Origin: Allolobophora icterica
Taxonomy: Eukaryota > Annelida > Clitellata > Crassiclitellata > Lumbricidae
Assembly (NCBI GenBank): GCA_963556255.1
Contig: OY744616.1
Coordinates: forward strand, 15,556,346 to 15,620,345
Length of the DNA stretch: 64,000 nt
Direction of reading: 5' to 3'
The stretch's first letter is position 1. The number at the start of each line of letters is the position of its first letter. Below, piece by piece: positions 1 through 10,322 of the stretch. The notes beneath the pieces were generated by a model. The model was not told the DNA's origin and searched no databases. It worked only from the letters and a program-made list of their open reading frames with translations. The position numbers and the translations under genes are program-made.

Positions 1-368
1 ATTTCTCCAAGAGGAGGTCCCGAGGGTATCGCTTGTTTGCGAACAGTGTCGCTGTCAAGCTCCATCTCACTTTCGGACTCTGCCGCTGCCGCGGTCGCCG
101 GGTGGGCAACGTCCTCGTCCTCAGGATGGCCGTCCTTTAGAACAGGGTTCGCTCTCTTGCCGGCAGGAGTCCTCAGCTTCCTGTGAGATTTCTTAGTCAA
201 AGACTTCCTCTTTTTCTCCGCCTTAACCGAACCCTCACGTACCATTCTGCATCTCATGACTCTCGAGTTATCGTCAATAGGGGAAAACTCTGAACGTTCT
301 CTTGTCCGAGAGGACAAGGTGTACATCTGACGAGTCGTCACGTCGTGCCGTCTCAAACACGCGAACAT
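1..368 (-). CDS. 5' part of gag-pol of a second gypsy copy, cut by the window edge
   Basis: Reading leftwards from the ATG complement at 366-368, this stretch encodes the same N-terminal residues as the large gag-pol frame that begins at 9913. It holds only the charged N-terminal extension; the gag, protease and pol domains would lie left of the window. No stop codon is seen. Its presence downstream of an LTR indicates a tandem or LTR-sharing arrangement of two copies, or an assembly duplication. Confidence 0.7.
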   Translation of the reverse strand, partial: MFACLRRHDVTTRQMYTLSSRTRERSEFSPIDDNSRVMRCRMVREGSVKAEKKRKSLTKKSHRKLRTPAGKRANPVLKDGHPEDEDVAHPATAAAAESESEMELDSDTVRKQAIPSGPPLGE

Positions 369-777
369 CTTGCGATAATATATACACGTGTAATATTAAC
401 GCGGTATACTGGTCTCACGACACTCTCTTCTGATAGGACAGGTTCTAGGTCTAAAACCTCCCTAACCGCACGCAGAACTGTGTTCCGACCGGCGCACGAG
501 GTGGGCCCTACTTCGCACTTCGGTCAGTTCTCAGAACTACGTGTTTCGATCACCAAGTTATTTGCTCTGAATAACGATTGGTTTGAATACAAGATTTTCC
601 TGACTCTATCGTTTTTCCTGGTCTTACCGCACTGTAATCAGTTGTCGGGCGGTCTTTTCCCGTACTGCGGTCTTTCGGTAACAGTGGTCTTTCCCAGTAA
701 CTATTTTTAGTTACCGGGCGATGGAGCCCCTCCAACGCTCCACCGGCGTGTCAGCCATCCAAGTGTCACAATCCAAA

Positions 778-2003
778 TGTAACGCCGACCCCGTAAGGTT
801 ACCAGAATGTCCTGAATTTTGTTCCCAAGAATTTCCGAATTTTGGTTCCCTAACGAGGGTCACGCTTACTCTCACAGGTAACCGGACAAGCTCCGATCCT
901 GTCTGTCGCCAAATTTACCCTTATTATCGTTTTTGTACTAAATCGGATTTTTCAGGTATCCCGACGGTCACTTCACCGAGTGCCGAAGTCGCGTAAAACT
1001 CTCCCAGCCGAGGACGCCGAAGTCGCGTAAAATCCTCCCGGCCGAGTACGCCGAAAGTGCGTAGAACTTCCCTTGTGTCGAGTACGCCGAAATCGCGTAA
1101 AACTCTTCTCAGTGTATAAAACCAAACACTGTCGGATCTTGGAGTTCTTCGAACTCCAAGAGGGATTTCCTTGCCCGACGCCAAATTTACTCTTGGTTTC
1201 AAGGATTTCAGAATTCCAGAAAATGGCTACCTTAAGAAGGTCACCTTTACTCTCATGGGTTACCGGACAAGCTCCGATCGCGGAGTTCTTCAAAACCCAA
1301 GAGGGACTTTCCTGCCCGTCGCCAAATTCACCCTGGTTTTCGATCTCACACTGAATTGGTTTTCCTGTGTATCAACGGTATCCTTCCCCGAGTATTACTC
1401 AGCCGTAGATTTCCCACGATCGGGATCTAGACCGCTTCGCGATCAACTGAGGGATCCAACCCGCCGGATCGGCGCTGTCGGCCCGTCTCCCAACAGTGAA
1501 CTTCTTTAGCTGTACTCGGGATCGCCTGATTATATTATTCGAACGCCCCTTTCGTCCGTAAATATATTTGTACTAACCGGAAACTCGAACTCTGACTCTG
1601 TCGTAACCAAAATCACTCGCCTACCACACTGAGTGCAGTATATTTGAATCGGTAACTGAATCGCTAACCAACAACGCTGTTGAACAGTATTGCTATGTAT
1701 GAAGAGTCGAACCAACTCTTCACGTATAAAGCAGCACACCGTGAGGCAGGCTCTATGCATCCCAAATTAACGCGTCTGCTCGCTATGCGCTGGCTTTACA
1801 CCGTCGATCGGGCTTCCCTATCACGGTCGTTACCGGACAGTCGCCTATTGAAATTAAATAAAAATTAAATGATCGATGCTGGGTCTTCGCATGAAAAATT
1901 AAGAGAAACGATGCTGTTCCCTTCGCATGTAAACTGAAAGAAAACGATGCTATTCGCATAAAATAAATCTTCCCACTTACGCACTGTGGCCTTGACCGCC
2001 ACA
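778..2003 (-). repeat. 3' LTR of the gypsy element (inner limit tentative)
   Basis: The outer edge at 2003 is firm: on the minus strand a purine-rich tract is followed by TGTGGCGGTC, and the match to the other LTR starts there. The inner edge at 778 is a guess. It begins TGT on the + strand, giving TGT...ACA termini, and would leave a 1226-bp LTR. Inside are about four ~34-bp repeats (976-1112) and two copies of a longer module (856-928 and 1239-1342). The LTR start also has repeated GCAT/ATGC-type motifs near 1871-1970. Confidence 0.6.
976..1112. repeat. Four ~34-bp tandem repeats inside the gypsy LTR
   Basis: Units start near 976, 1008, 1042 and 1079 and share the core CCGAAGTCGCGTAAAACT with small changes. 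The same array is in the other LTR at 10521-10657. Short repeats in LTRs are often transcription-factor sites; that role is inferred here. Confidence 0.75.
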
Positions 2004-2018
2004 CTCTCCCCACCTTAC
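2004..2018 (-). other. Polypurine tract of the gypsy element
   Basis: On the minus strand this reads AAGGTGGGGAGAG directly before the LTR terminus TGTGGCGG. A purine run in this position primes plus-strand DNA synthesis in LTR retroelements. It also fixes the element's orientation and the LTR edge. Confidence 0.75.
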
Positions 2019-2147
2019 TTAGATGCGGAGCATCTCTGCCAAAATCGGGGACCTTAATCAAACGTGACAGGAACATCCCCAACCCAGATCCACTTAGAGA
2101 GCAAGGAACCAAATGCACCTTTGGTTATAGGGCGGTCTATCGACAAT

Positions 2148-2297
2148 CTCGGCACCCTGCACGTACGCCAAACACGATGAGAACCGTGATAGCGACAGCC
2201 TTTTTAATGATGCTTTCGATCTCTCGGCACCCTGCACGTACGCCAAACACGATGAGAACCGTGATAGCGACAGCCTTTTTAATGGTGCTTTCGATCC
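2148..2297. repeat. Two 75-bp tandem copies in the gypsy 3' untranslated region
   Basis: CTCGGCACCCTGCACGTACG starts at 2148 and again at 2223, and the copies stay almost identical through GCTTTCGAT. They lie between the polypurine tract and the gag-pol stop. No coding role is visible. Confidence 0.85.
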
Positions 2298-2520
2298 GAA
2301 CCACCACCCTACTGGCAACCTGTCGTACCTGACAAATCGCCAACCTTAACAGGCCCTCTATCATGAACCTGGGCTCTACCGGACCCCAAGGGCCAGGAGA
2401 ACTTAAGGAGAGAAAAGTCGCCCACTGTCTCCCGATCTGGTAACCATTGTCGATCAGTCACACCCGGTACCACTTCCAAATCGTGAAAGCAAAATAATAG
2501 TACAAGTTATCATATTGTAG

Positions 2521-2781
2521 AACCAACGCAATGAAGCGTCCTAGTACTGGAATCTTTACTCGTTTCAGTACTAACCACTAATCCAATGTTTAACCGAAAC
2601 ATATCATCAAAAGGAAACTTAAACAGTCATTCACTGACAATCTGTCAAACCAACGCAATTAAGCGTTGCTGGTAGCACAGATACGGTATGCTCCCAGATA
2701 CCGCTCAAAAGAAATACTCTCATCAAAAGGGCGACTGAAACATGGGTCTCCAATAGTCATGAAACCAACGCAATTAAGCGT
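2521..2781. repeat. Three dispersed copies of a 19-base hairpin-forming motif
   Basis: AACCAACGCAATTAAGCGT occurs at 2648-2666 and 2763-2781, and with one change at 2521-2539. The core AACGC-AATTAA-GCGTT is an inverted repeat with a 5-bp stem. All three lie in the element's 3' untranslated region. Confidence 0.8.
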
Positions 2782-2848
2782 TTATCTAGTTGGTCCTAGA
2801 TACACGTCTGCTTCAGAAGGTCACTAACAAGGACTTCTACAGTCGTAG

Positions 2849-5800
2849 TCATCCATCCAAGCGAGGTCTTCGTCGCTTCCGTCGTCCAGGTGGCAATTCT
2901 GGATCAGCGGTCTCGTCTGGATTCTCTGAAGGTTCCTCTGGTTCATGTTCTGCATTAGGATCTTGAGCCAGGACTGGCCAGTCTACTGTAGGTAACTCAA
3001 GATTTCTGTCCCTCTCCGGTAACCAGGTACTCGGAGGTTTACCGTAAAACGGCTTCAATTTATCCACGTGCACAACCATTAGCGTGGATTTCGGATTCTT
3101 CTGAATCCGGTACAGATACGGACTGAGCACTTGAATAACCAAGAATGGGCCGGTGTAATAGCGAGCCCATTTTGTCTTCCTTTCGCTCCTTAGCCGAGGG
3201 TAGTAATAGTAAACCCAATCTCCTTGAGCGAACTTGCTAGGTCTCACTCTCAAATCGTAGGCTTTTTTCCTTCTTTCTGCTACTCTCTTTAACTGTTCTC
3301 GTACAAGCCGATACGATCGTTCCATTTTCTCTTTCTGTTTCTCCACGTACTCTTCCATGTCACTGTAAGACGGTCTCTCGAACTCTGTAACTTGGGCTAG
3401 AATCAAGTCTAATGGCGTATGGTTCTCTCTTCCCAGGAACAGGAAATTAGGTGTCCGTTGGGTCGCTTCATGTTCAGTACCTCGATATGCCGCCATTACA
3501 TATGGTACGTGAACATCCCAATCCTTTTGTCGTTCCGACACTACCTTTCCGATCAACATGTTCAGTGTTCTGTGGAACCTTTCAATCATTCCGTTACCAG
3601 AGGGTCGATATGGAGTTGTACGTACTTTGTCAATCTCCATGCGTTTACACAGCTCTTTGAATAACTTCGACTCAAAACACGGTCCCTGATCCGTCAGGAT
3701 CTGGCGTGGCATACCAAACCTCGAGAACACGTGTACCATAAGCGATTCTGCCACAGTAACGGCCTCTTGGTTTCTGATAGGCAGAGCTTCAGCCCATCTC
3801 GAGAAGTAATCTATCGCTGTCAGTATGTATTTGTTGCCTTTACTTGATACAGGATGCGGACCAGTTATATCAATTCCGAATCTCTCCATTGGTTCACCGA
3901 CCACAGGAGTCTGCATGTAACCCTGTCTTGGAGGTTTCTCCCTTCGATAACGAGCACAGCGATCGCACCTTTGGCAGAACCGTCTAACATCGTCCTTCCA
4001 ACTCGGCCAATACGCCCGGCGTTGCAACTGCGTTAAACTCTTCCGAATCCCGAAATGTCCTCCGGCAAAGCTTGCGTGTGTTAACTGAAGCATCTCTTGC
4101 CGTAGAGATAAGGGCACAACTAACTGAGATCGCTCAGCTTTTCCTGTGTTACCCTGAACCCAGCCTCTGTGTAACACTCCTTGCAGGACTTCCAGCTGAT
4201 TCCAGTTGCTCACCAACACTTTCACCTCTCCGTTAGCAGGTGATAGTTCTGCCTGTGTTGGATGATGCTTCGACTCCTTCCAATCAAGGACCGTACCAAT
4301 ATTGCAATCGCTCTGCTGTTCTCTTCGAAGAAACTCCTTTGTCCAACGGATTTCCTGGCCTGTATCCTCACTGGTAACCTCGGAGCGCGTTACTTCTCCG
4401 ATCGGACGTGCCCACATCACGTCTTCATTCGTAACTCTCATGGTAACCACTTTAGGTTGTTCCTCACCCGGACCTCTAGACATCGCGTCTGCGTTACCGT
4501 GTTTTGCTCCCGGTCTGTGACATATCTCCATGTCAAACTCCTCTATCATCTCTAACCAACGAGCCTGTTGGCCAATCGGTTCCGGTGTTCTGCGTAACCA
4601 CTGAAGTGCGGAGTGGTCTGTTCTGAGTAGGAATTTACTACCCAGTAAGTACTGACGAAACTCTTTCAAGAAATACACCACAGCTAACAACTCTCGCCTG
4701 GTAACGTTATAGTTCCGTTCCGCCGTCGACAAGAGCCGACTCGCGTAACAAATCACTGTCTCTTCTCCTTCTTGTACTTGCGATAACACCGCTCCAATGG
4801 CGTATGCCGAGGCATCCGTATCTAGGATGTACTGGCCCTCGTCGTTCGGTAACCCAAGTATAGGTGCGGAAACCAACTTTCGTTTAAGTTCTTCGAAAGC
4901 TCCCTGACATTCGTCAGTCCAATGGAACGGTACATTTTTCCTGGTCAGAAAATGAAGTGGTTGAGCTACCACCGCGAAATCATGTATGAAACGTCGGTAA
5001 TAGGAGCAAAGACCAACGAAGGATCTGACTTGCCTCAAGTTCCGAGGAGCAGACCATTCTTCTACGGCCTTGATCTTGCTCGGATCCGTCGCGACCCCTT
5101 CTTCACTCAAAACGTGACCAAGAAACAATACTCTCTGTTGTAACAGGTAACATTTGGATGGTTTCAGCTTGAGATTATACTCTTGTAATCTCCTGAAAAT
5201 CATCTCTAGACGTTGCATGTGCGTCTCTACGTCCCTCGAGAACACAATTATGTCATCCAAGTAAACCAGACAGATGTCATAGTTTAGCCCTGTCAAGACT
5301 AAGTTCATTAGTCGACAAAACGAGGCCGGACTATTGCACAATCCGAAAGGTAACACTTTGAATTGGAAGCTGCCCCTTCTCGTAACGAACCCGGTCTTGT
5401 GTTTGTCTCTTGGGTGCAAGGCCATCTGGTGATAACCTGCTCTCAAATCGAACGTACTGTACCATCTGGCGCCACCCAGGGTATCTAAACTCTCGCGGAT
5501 AAGGGGTAACGGATGAGCATCTTTCCGTGTCTTCAGGTTCAGTTGCCTGTAATCGATACAGAACCGCATACTGCCATCCTTTTTCTTAACCATTACGACA
5601 TTGGATGCCCATTCCGATATCGAAGGTTCAATGATTCCTTGTCTCAACATGTCTTCTACCTGACGATCAACTTCCGGTAACATGGAAAGCGGTTGACGTC
5701 TCAAAGGTTGCCGAACTGGTTTCTCCTGTCCCGTATCGATCTCGTGTTGGATCACCGAAGTGAATCCGTTATCACTTTCGTTAAGGGAAAACGTTGCGCT

Positions 5801-8800
5801 GTACGTTAGCACAAGTTTTCGTAACCTGATTCGCTCTTCTTCCGAAATGTCTGCTGGCACTTCTTCCCATAGTCGTTTTAGGGTCTGTTCGGCAAGTGGG
5901 TTGAGCGTCTGCTCCGCCACACTGGCCGTTGTACTAATCTTCGATCCAAACCGGTCAATCGTACTTTGCTGCTTTCCTCGGCGTTCCTCCGGATAACCTG
6001 GGCCCATAGGCTTCTCCGGATTTTCGCTTCGGTAAGGCTCATCATACGATTCCGTTCTGGCTCGATTAACTGTCACATCGACTACGTTTACTCGCTCCAG
6101 CGGACATTCAGTCCGTTTCTTGACTAGCGAATCTCTGTCTCCAACATTCAACATCCTGATCCACACTTCCGTGTCTCTTCCTGTCACCAACGTACGTCCG
6201 ATTATCAAATCTTTTGATAATTCCATTGGAATGGTCGTCCAATCTTCGTTATCCTTTTGGAAATGCGGGTATACTACCCAAGCTGGAACGTCAACTTCGC
6301 TCCTTGGAGGAACTATTATGTCCTCTTGCACAATAACCCTCCGGCACATGGACTCGGTAACGACCTCTTTCAGGGGGATCTTCTCGCTCCCAAGGAAAAC
6401 GCATCGACTTGCGAAGTCCCATCTTGCCTGATTGGCTTCCAGCCAAGATAACCCCAAGATCACTTCTGTCACTTGGTCTGTAACTAGACAGGGTACAGGG
6501 TACACCTGCTTTCCGATCCGAATCTTAAGGTTAGTTTCACCATCCACCTTAATCTGACTTCCATTAGCGGCTAGGAGTCGCTGTTCTGACGGTACTAGCA
6601 CAGCGTCTAGCACGAAACGTCGTGGCACAAGTGACATTTCACTTCCAGAATCAAGTAGACAGTGTATACGTTTTCCTGCCAGTCTTGCAACCACGTAGGC
6701 CACCCTACTGCCTTTGACCAGTCGGTTTTGGGTTTCCTCTTGTATCGGTTCAGCCTTTGTAGGTTCACTGGTACCGGTTGCACCATTCGTCTCAGCGTTT
6801 CTCTGAGGACAAAATCGCTTTATGTGTCCTTTTCGTTTGCACAAGTAGCATTCGATATCCGGGTTACGCAACCGTGTGGGCGGATAAATCCGTCGCCATC
6901 CCACATTCGGTTCGGTTGTCCTCTGATCTCCCACAGCTAGATCAGAACTGTTCTCCCTTTCATGAGGTTTTCTCGGCACGATGCCCAAATTCTGATTTAT
7001 TGTCACTCGATCAAGTTCTCTTGAAAGATTTTTAATCTTTCGCTCGAGATCTTCTAGACGACGAGACTGTTGCCCCTCAGTGCTCGAGTCTTTTCGGTCT
7101 TCCATGGTAACTTTAACTCTCGCGTGTCTCCGGTCTAAATCACCACCTTGTGTCGAAGATCGACCATAGGCATCCAACCTCACCGCATGTTTATACGCCG
7201 CTTCGAGGTTAACTGGTTCTCGCTCGCGCACCTTCTGCCCCAAATCCTGGTTTGCCAGTGCATCAATGAAAGCGTCACAAGCGACCGTCTCGACGATATC
7301 ACTTGTTGGTCCTGGGTATGCCAAAGCCATTAGCCTCCTTACTTCCTGCACTACACTACTCAGCGTTTCTCCGTGAGCCTGCCGGTAAGTGCGAAGTTTC
7401 ATCCGATATAGGCTAGTTTGGTCATCAGACCCGTACCGGGCCTTAAGCCGCTCAACAAGTTCTCGCCAAGACACGTCCCTCTGTGCACCCATGTCCCACA
7501 ACAGCTGCGAAGCGGGACCCGTTAGGGCACACATTAACTGGTCTGCTTTTTCCTGATCACTCCACCGGTTGCACCGTGCACAAACTTCGAACTTTGCTAG
7601 AAAGGCTGCGATCGCTGACTTGCCGTCGTACTTCTCTAGCTTGATTCGTATACCGCGATCCGATCGGTCGTCGCCTCTTGTCCGTGTAACAAGTGATCTT
7701 CCGACACTCTTCTTGGGATTTCCTCTCCGGTTGTCCTCATCGTTACTCCTGGAATCGTTTTCCTCGTCTGTCCTCACCACTGACCAGTGCCGACTCTGTC
7801 CCCTCAGAGTACCCAACGTCTTCCCTGTACGCCACTTAGAAGACATCGTAGTCATCTCTCGGTCGCCTGACGTTGCACTGTCTTCATCAGAGATGTACTC
7901 AGCCTGTCTCTGACCTTTTCTACGAGGCTCACCACCTTCGTAGTCTTTGGACTCCGATCGTTTATATTTATTGCGAGAGCTCTGAGAGTTTCCGTTGACG
8001 AACGTAACTCTTCTGTCTTCTTCGCGAATATCTCTTTTTCCTGACTCTGGCGGTCTGTCAGATTCGTCGTACCTAAGACAATTACGACTTCTCGAATCTG
8101 GTTTGTGCCCTTTAGAGTACCGCTCGTGGGTCTCATCCCAGGCCAAATGATCTCTGTCTCTTCCCATGTTCGATTCTCTCTCGGTTTCTCTATCAAGTGC
8201 CTGTTTTAAACCGCGTCTCTCGTACTCTGGTAGACGTTCCTTACCATACGTCTCCCTTTCAGTTTTCTCATAACTCTCATGTCTTCCTCGTTGGCGGAGG
8301 TTTTTCCTGTCAAAAACTCCGGTTCTCATGGCCTCTTCTGGACCAACACTATCGGTGTCTGAATCCGAAGAACTCACTGACGAACGTAATTTCGCCTCAA
8401 CTCTTCCTCTTGTCAACAGGCGTTGTCGACTCGATTGCCTTGCCGTTTTACCGTGTGACTCTCTCCCGCTGTCCTCGGGAAGATAGCGGCTACGTAACTT
8501 TTCCGAAGTTTCCGAAAGCGAAACTTCCTCGCGTGTCTCTGTGTTACCTCGGCTCCGTGCCGACTCTTCGATCTGCAGCTTCCCTCGGCGATCCATCTGG
8601 TAACCTGGGCCCGTAGGTTTCCCCGATGTCTCGCGTCGGTAAGACTTCGCATGCTGAGCAGCAGGAACAGACAGTTCTTCAAGTTTCGAACTCATCATTG
8701 CCACACTCTGTCGCAGGTAAGACATCTCCGCTTGCCAATCTACCTCATCTGTCACAGGTCTTGGGCGACCTTCTTCCATGTTGGTAAACGGTACTCGATT

Positions 8801-9913
8801 ACCTTCGTTTCGCTGATGCGCCACGATGTCACCACTCGTTTTCTGCACTACCGCGTCACCCCGCGGTTTCAGGCCTGTCTCAATGTCTCTTGGCCTATCA
8901 CAAGCCTGTCTCAACTGTACAGGTTGCCTGCCCCGTACAATACTAGGTACTTGAACCTGCACAAGGTTCCCCGATCTATTGTCGACGAGTGGTTTGGACC
9001 TGTCAAACCTACTCTCACCAACGGTCTCTCGCCAGTGTGTGAATGTCTCGTTATTCACATCGTTCTGTACTACCTCAGTAGTCTTTGGAACGGTTATCAA
9101 CCATCCGTTATCCTCATGGAAACCTCTTTCACGCCCACTGCGGGTTCCAGCTTCCGTTTCAAATGCACTGGTTTCGTCAGGTGCACCCGTTTCATCAAGC
9201 AACCTTCGTTTGCTTTTCCGTTTACGTAACTTTGGACGCGCGCCTCCGTGCTCACTATGGGGCACTTCATCCGACTCGTCCTCGGTATCTTCCTGACCTT
9301 GCCTGGTTCTGTGACAAGAAAACGCTAGAACCCCACTTCTGGTACCAGTTTGTGACGTTCGTCGCTCGAGATCAACTAACCCTTCATCAGACGTGGTACC
9401 AACTTGTGTCGGTCTTACCCGAGACGCTGCTTCGTCGTCGGGCTGGGTTCGGCTCCAGCCAACCGACCTTCTGGAGTCGCCCGGGTCACTATCCTGTCTA
9501 CTTCTGCTGTAGACGAGCGGTTCCCTGTCTCCGCTCTCAGTGCCCATTTCTCCAAGAGGAGGTCCCGAGGGTATCGCTTGTTTGCGAACAGTGTCGCTGT
9601 CAAGCTCCATCTCACTTTCGGACTCTGCCGCTGCCGCGGTCGCCGGGTGGGCAACGTCCTCGTCCTCAGGATGGCCGTCCTTTAGAACAGGGTTCGCTCT
9701 CTTGCCGGCAGGAGTCCTCAGCTTCCTGTGAGATTTCTTAGTCAAAGACTTCCTCTTTTTCTCCGCCTTAACCGAACCCTCACGTACCATTCTGCATCTC
9801 ATGACTCTCGAGTTATCGTCAATAGGGGAAAACTCTGAACGTTCTCTTGTCCGAGAGGACAAGGTGTACATCTGACGAGTCGTCACGTCGTGCCGTCTCA
9901 AACACGCGAACAT
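2849..9913 (-). CDS. Gypsy gag-pol polyprotein (gag, protease, RT, RNase H, integrase)
   Basis: A single 2354-codon frame with no frameshift. Residues 1 to about 750 are a highly charged Arg/Glu/Asp/Ser-rich extension not typical of gypsy Gag. A Retrotrans_gag-like domain follows from about 755. Next come a CCHC zinc knuckle (C1022-C1035, CX2CX4HX4C), an aspartic protease with DSG at D1088, and reverse transcriptase with YLDD at 1551-1554. RNase H starts with TDAS at D1700. The integrase has a His2Cys2 zinc finger (about 1945-1985) and catalytic D2015, D2075 and E2111, exactly 35 residues between the last two. A GPY/F-type module follows, then a basic C-terminus; I see no chromodomain. The start is the first ATG of the frame, about 400 bases inside the presumed LTR edge. 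All catalytic residues are present, so it is probably functional. Confidence 0.93.
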   Translation of the reverse strand: MFACLRRHDVTTRQMYTLSSRTRERSEFSPIDDNSRVMRCRMVREGSVKAEKKRKSLTKKSHRKLRTPAGKRANPVLKDGHPEDEDVAHPATAAAAESESEMELDSDTVRKQAIPSGPPLGEMGTESGDREPLVYSRSRQDSDPGDSRRSVGWSRTQPDDEAASRVRPTQVGTTSDEGLVDLERRTSQTGTRSGVLAFSCHRTRQGQEDTEDESDEVPHSEHGGARPKLRKRKSKRRLLDETGAPDETSAFETEAGTRSGRERGFHEDNGWLITVPKTTEVVQNDVNNETFTHWRETVGESRFDRSKPLVDNRSGNLVQVQVPSIVRGRQPVQLRQACDRPRDIETGLKPRGDAVVQKTSGDIVAHQRNEGNRVPFTNMEEGRPRPVTDEVDWQAEMSYLRQSVAMMSSKLEELSVPAAQHAKSYRRETSGKPTGPGYQMDRRGKLQIEESARSRGNTETREEVSLSETSEKLRSRYLPEDSGRESHGKTARQSSRQRLLTRGRVEAKLRSSVSSSDSDTDSVGPEEAMRTGVFDRKNLRQRGRHESYEKTERETYGKERLPEYERRGLKQALDRETERESNMGRDRDHLAWDETHERYSKGHKPDSRSRNCLRYDESDRPPESGKRDIREEDRRVTFVNGNSQSSRNKYKRSESKDYEGGEPRRKGQRQAEYISDEDSATSGDREMTTMSSKWRTGKTLGTLRGQSRHWSVVRTDEENDSRSNDEDNRRGNPKKSVGRSLVTRTRGDDRSDRGIRIKLEKYDGKSAIAAFLAKFEVCARCNRWSDQEKADQLMCALTGPASQLLWDMGAQRDVSWRELVERLKARYGSDDQTSLYRMKLRTYRQAHGETLSSVVQEVRRLMALAYPGPTSDIVETVACDAFIDALANQDLGQKVREREPVNLEAAYKHAVRLDAYGRSSTQGGDLDRRHARVKVTMEDRKDSSTEGQQSRRLEDLERKIKNLSRELDRVTINQNLGIVPRKPHERENSSDLAVGDQRTTEPNVGWRRIYPPTRLRNPDIECYLCKRKGHIKRFCPQRNAETNGATGTSEPTKAEPIQEETQNRLVKGSRVAYVVARLAGKRIHCLLDSGSEMSLVPRRFVLDAVLVPSEQRLLAANGSQIKVDGETNLKIRIGKQVYPVPCLVTDQVTEVILGLSWLEANQARWDFASRCVFLGSEKIPLKEVVTESMCRRVIVQEDIIVPPRSEVDVPAWVVYPHFQKDNEDWTTIPMELSKDLIIGRTLVTGRDTEVWIRMLNVGDRDSLVKKRTECPLERVNVVDVTVNRARTESYDEPYRSENPEKPMGPGYPEERRGKQQSTIDRFGSKISTTASVAEQTLNPLAEQTLKRLWEEVPADISEEERIRLRKLVLTYSATFSLNESDNGFTSVIQHEIDTGQEKPVRQPLRRQPLSMLPEVDRQVEDMLRQGIIEPSISEWASNVVMVKKKDGSMRFCIDYRQLNLKTRKDAHPLPLIRESLDTLGGARWYSTFDLRAGYHQMALHPRDKHKTGFVTRRGSFQFKVLPFGLCNSPASFCRLMNLVLTGLNYDICLVYLDDIIVFSRDVETHMQRLEMIFRRLQEYNLKLKPSKCYLLQQRVLFLGHVLSEEGVATDPSKIKAVEEWSAPRNLRQVRSFVGLCSYYRRFIHDFAVVAQPLHFLTRKNVPFHWTDECQGAFEELKRKLVSAPILGLPNDEGQYILDTDASAYAIGAVLSQVQEGEETVICYASRLLSTAERNYNVTRRELLAVVYFLKEFRQYLLGSKFLLRTDHSALQWLRRTPEPIGQQARWLEMIEEFDMEICHRPGAKHGNADAMSRGPGEEQPKVVTMRVTNEDVMWARPIGEVTRSEVTSEDTGQEIRWTKEFLRREQQSDCNIGTVLDWKESKHHPTQAELSPANGEVKVLVSNWNQLEVLQGVLHRGWVQGNTGKAERSQLVVPLSLRQEMLQLTHASFAGGHFGIRKSLTQLQRRAYWPSWKDDVRRFCQRCDRCARYRREKPPRQGYMQTPVVGEPMERFGIDITGPHPVSSKGNKYILTAIDYFSRWAEALPIRNQEAVTVAESLMVHVFSRFGMPRQILTDQGPCFESKLFKELCKRMEIDKVRTTPYRPSGNGMIERFHRTLNMLIGKVVSERQKDWDVHVPYVMAAYRGTEHEATQRTPNFLFLGRENHTPLDLILAQVTEFERPSYSDMEEYVEKQKEKMERSYRLVREQLKRVAERRKKAYDLRVRPSKFAQGDWVYYYYPRLRSERKTKWARYYTGPFLVIQVLSPYLYRIQKNPKSTLMVVHVDKLKPFYGKPPSTWLPERDRNLELPTVDWPVLAQDPNAEHEPEEPSENPDETADPELPPGRRKRRRPRLDG

Positions 9914-10303
9914 CTTGCGATAATATATACACGTGTAATATTAACGCGGTATACTGGTCTCACGACACTCTCTTCTGATAGGACAGGTTCTAGGTCTAAA
10001 ACCTCCCTAACCGCACGCAGAACTGTGTTCCGACCGGCGCACGAGGTGGGCCCTACTTCGCACTTCGGTCAGTTCTCAGAACTACGTGTTTCGATCACCA
10101 AGTTATTTGCTCTGAATAACGATTGGTTTGAATACAAGATTTTCCTGACTCTATCGTTTTTCCTGGTCTTACCGCACTGTAATCAGTTGTCGGGCGGTCT
10201 TTTCCCGTACTGCGGTCTTTCGGTAACAGTGGTCTTTCCCAGTAACTATTTTTAGTTACCGGGCGATGGAGCCCCTCCAACGCTCCACCGGCGTGTCAGC
10301 CAT

Positions 10304-10320
10304 CCAAGTGTCACAATCCA
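10304..10320 (-). other. Candidate primer binding site of the gypsy element
   Basis: On the minus strand this reads TGGATTGTGACACTTGG, two bases after a possible LTR end (ACA at 10323-10325). It begins with TGG, as a site complementary to a tRNA 3' CCA must, but I could not match it to a specific tRNA. Other TGG starts nearby are possible. The leader also has a hairpin, GTAACTA/TAGTTAC, at 10242-10259. Confidence 0.3.
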
Positions 10321-10322
10321 AA

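Larger units (their letters stand above)
1..2003 (-). repeat. Left copy of a 2003-bp direct repeat (gypsy LTR plus leader plus gag start)
   Basis: This block matches 9546-11548 at a constant offset of 9545 bases; I saw no mismatch in the parts compared. It ends at 2003, where the two copies diverge. On the minus strand it reads LTR, untranslated leader, then the first ~122 codons of gag (368 down to 1). Because it runs off the left edge, its full length is unknown. A normal 3' LTR would stop before the leader, so this copy looks like the start of a second gypsy element that shares its LTR with the first. Confidence 0.9.

Noticed and set aside
345..1509. Several small frames inside the LTR and leader, repeated at 9890-11054
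   Set aside because: They lie in LTR or leader sequence on the strand opposite to the element or overlap its control region, and none has a recognisable domain. Their exact repetition only reflects the duplication.
6120..9741. Many + strand frames of 60-220 codons opposite gag-pol
   Set aside because: They are antisense shadows of the 2354-codon gypsy frame, with no recognisable domains.
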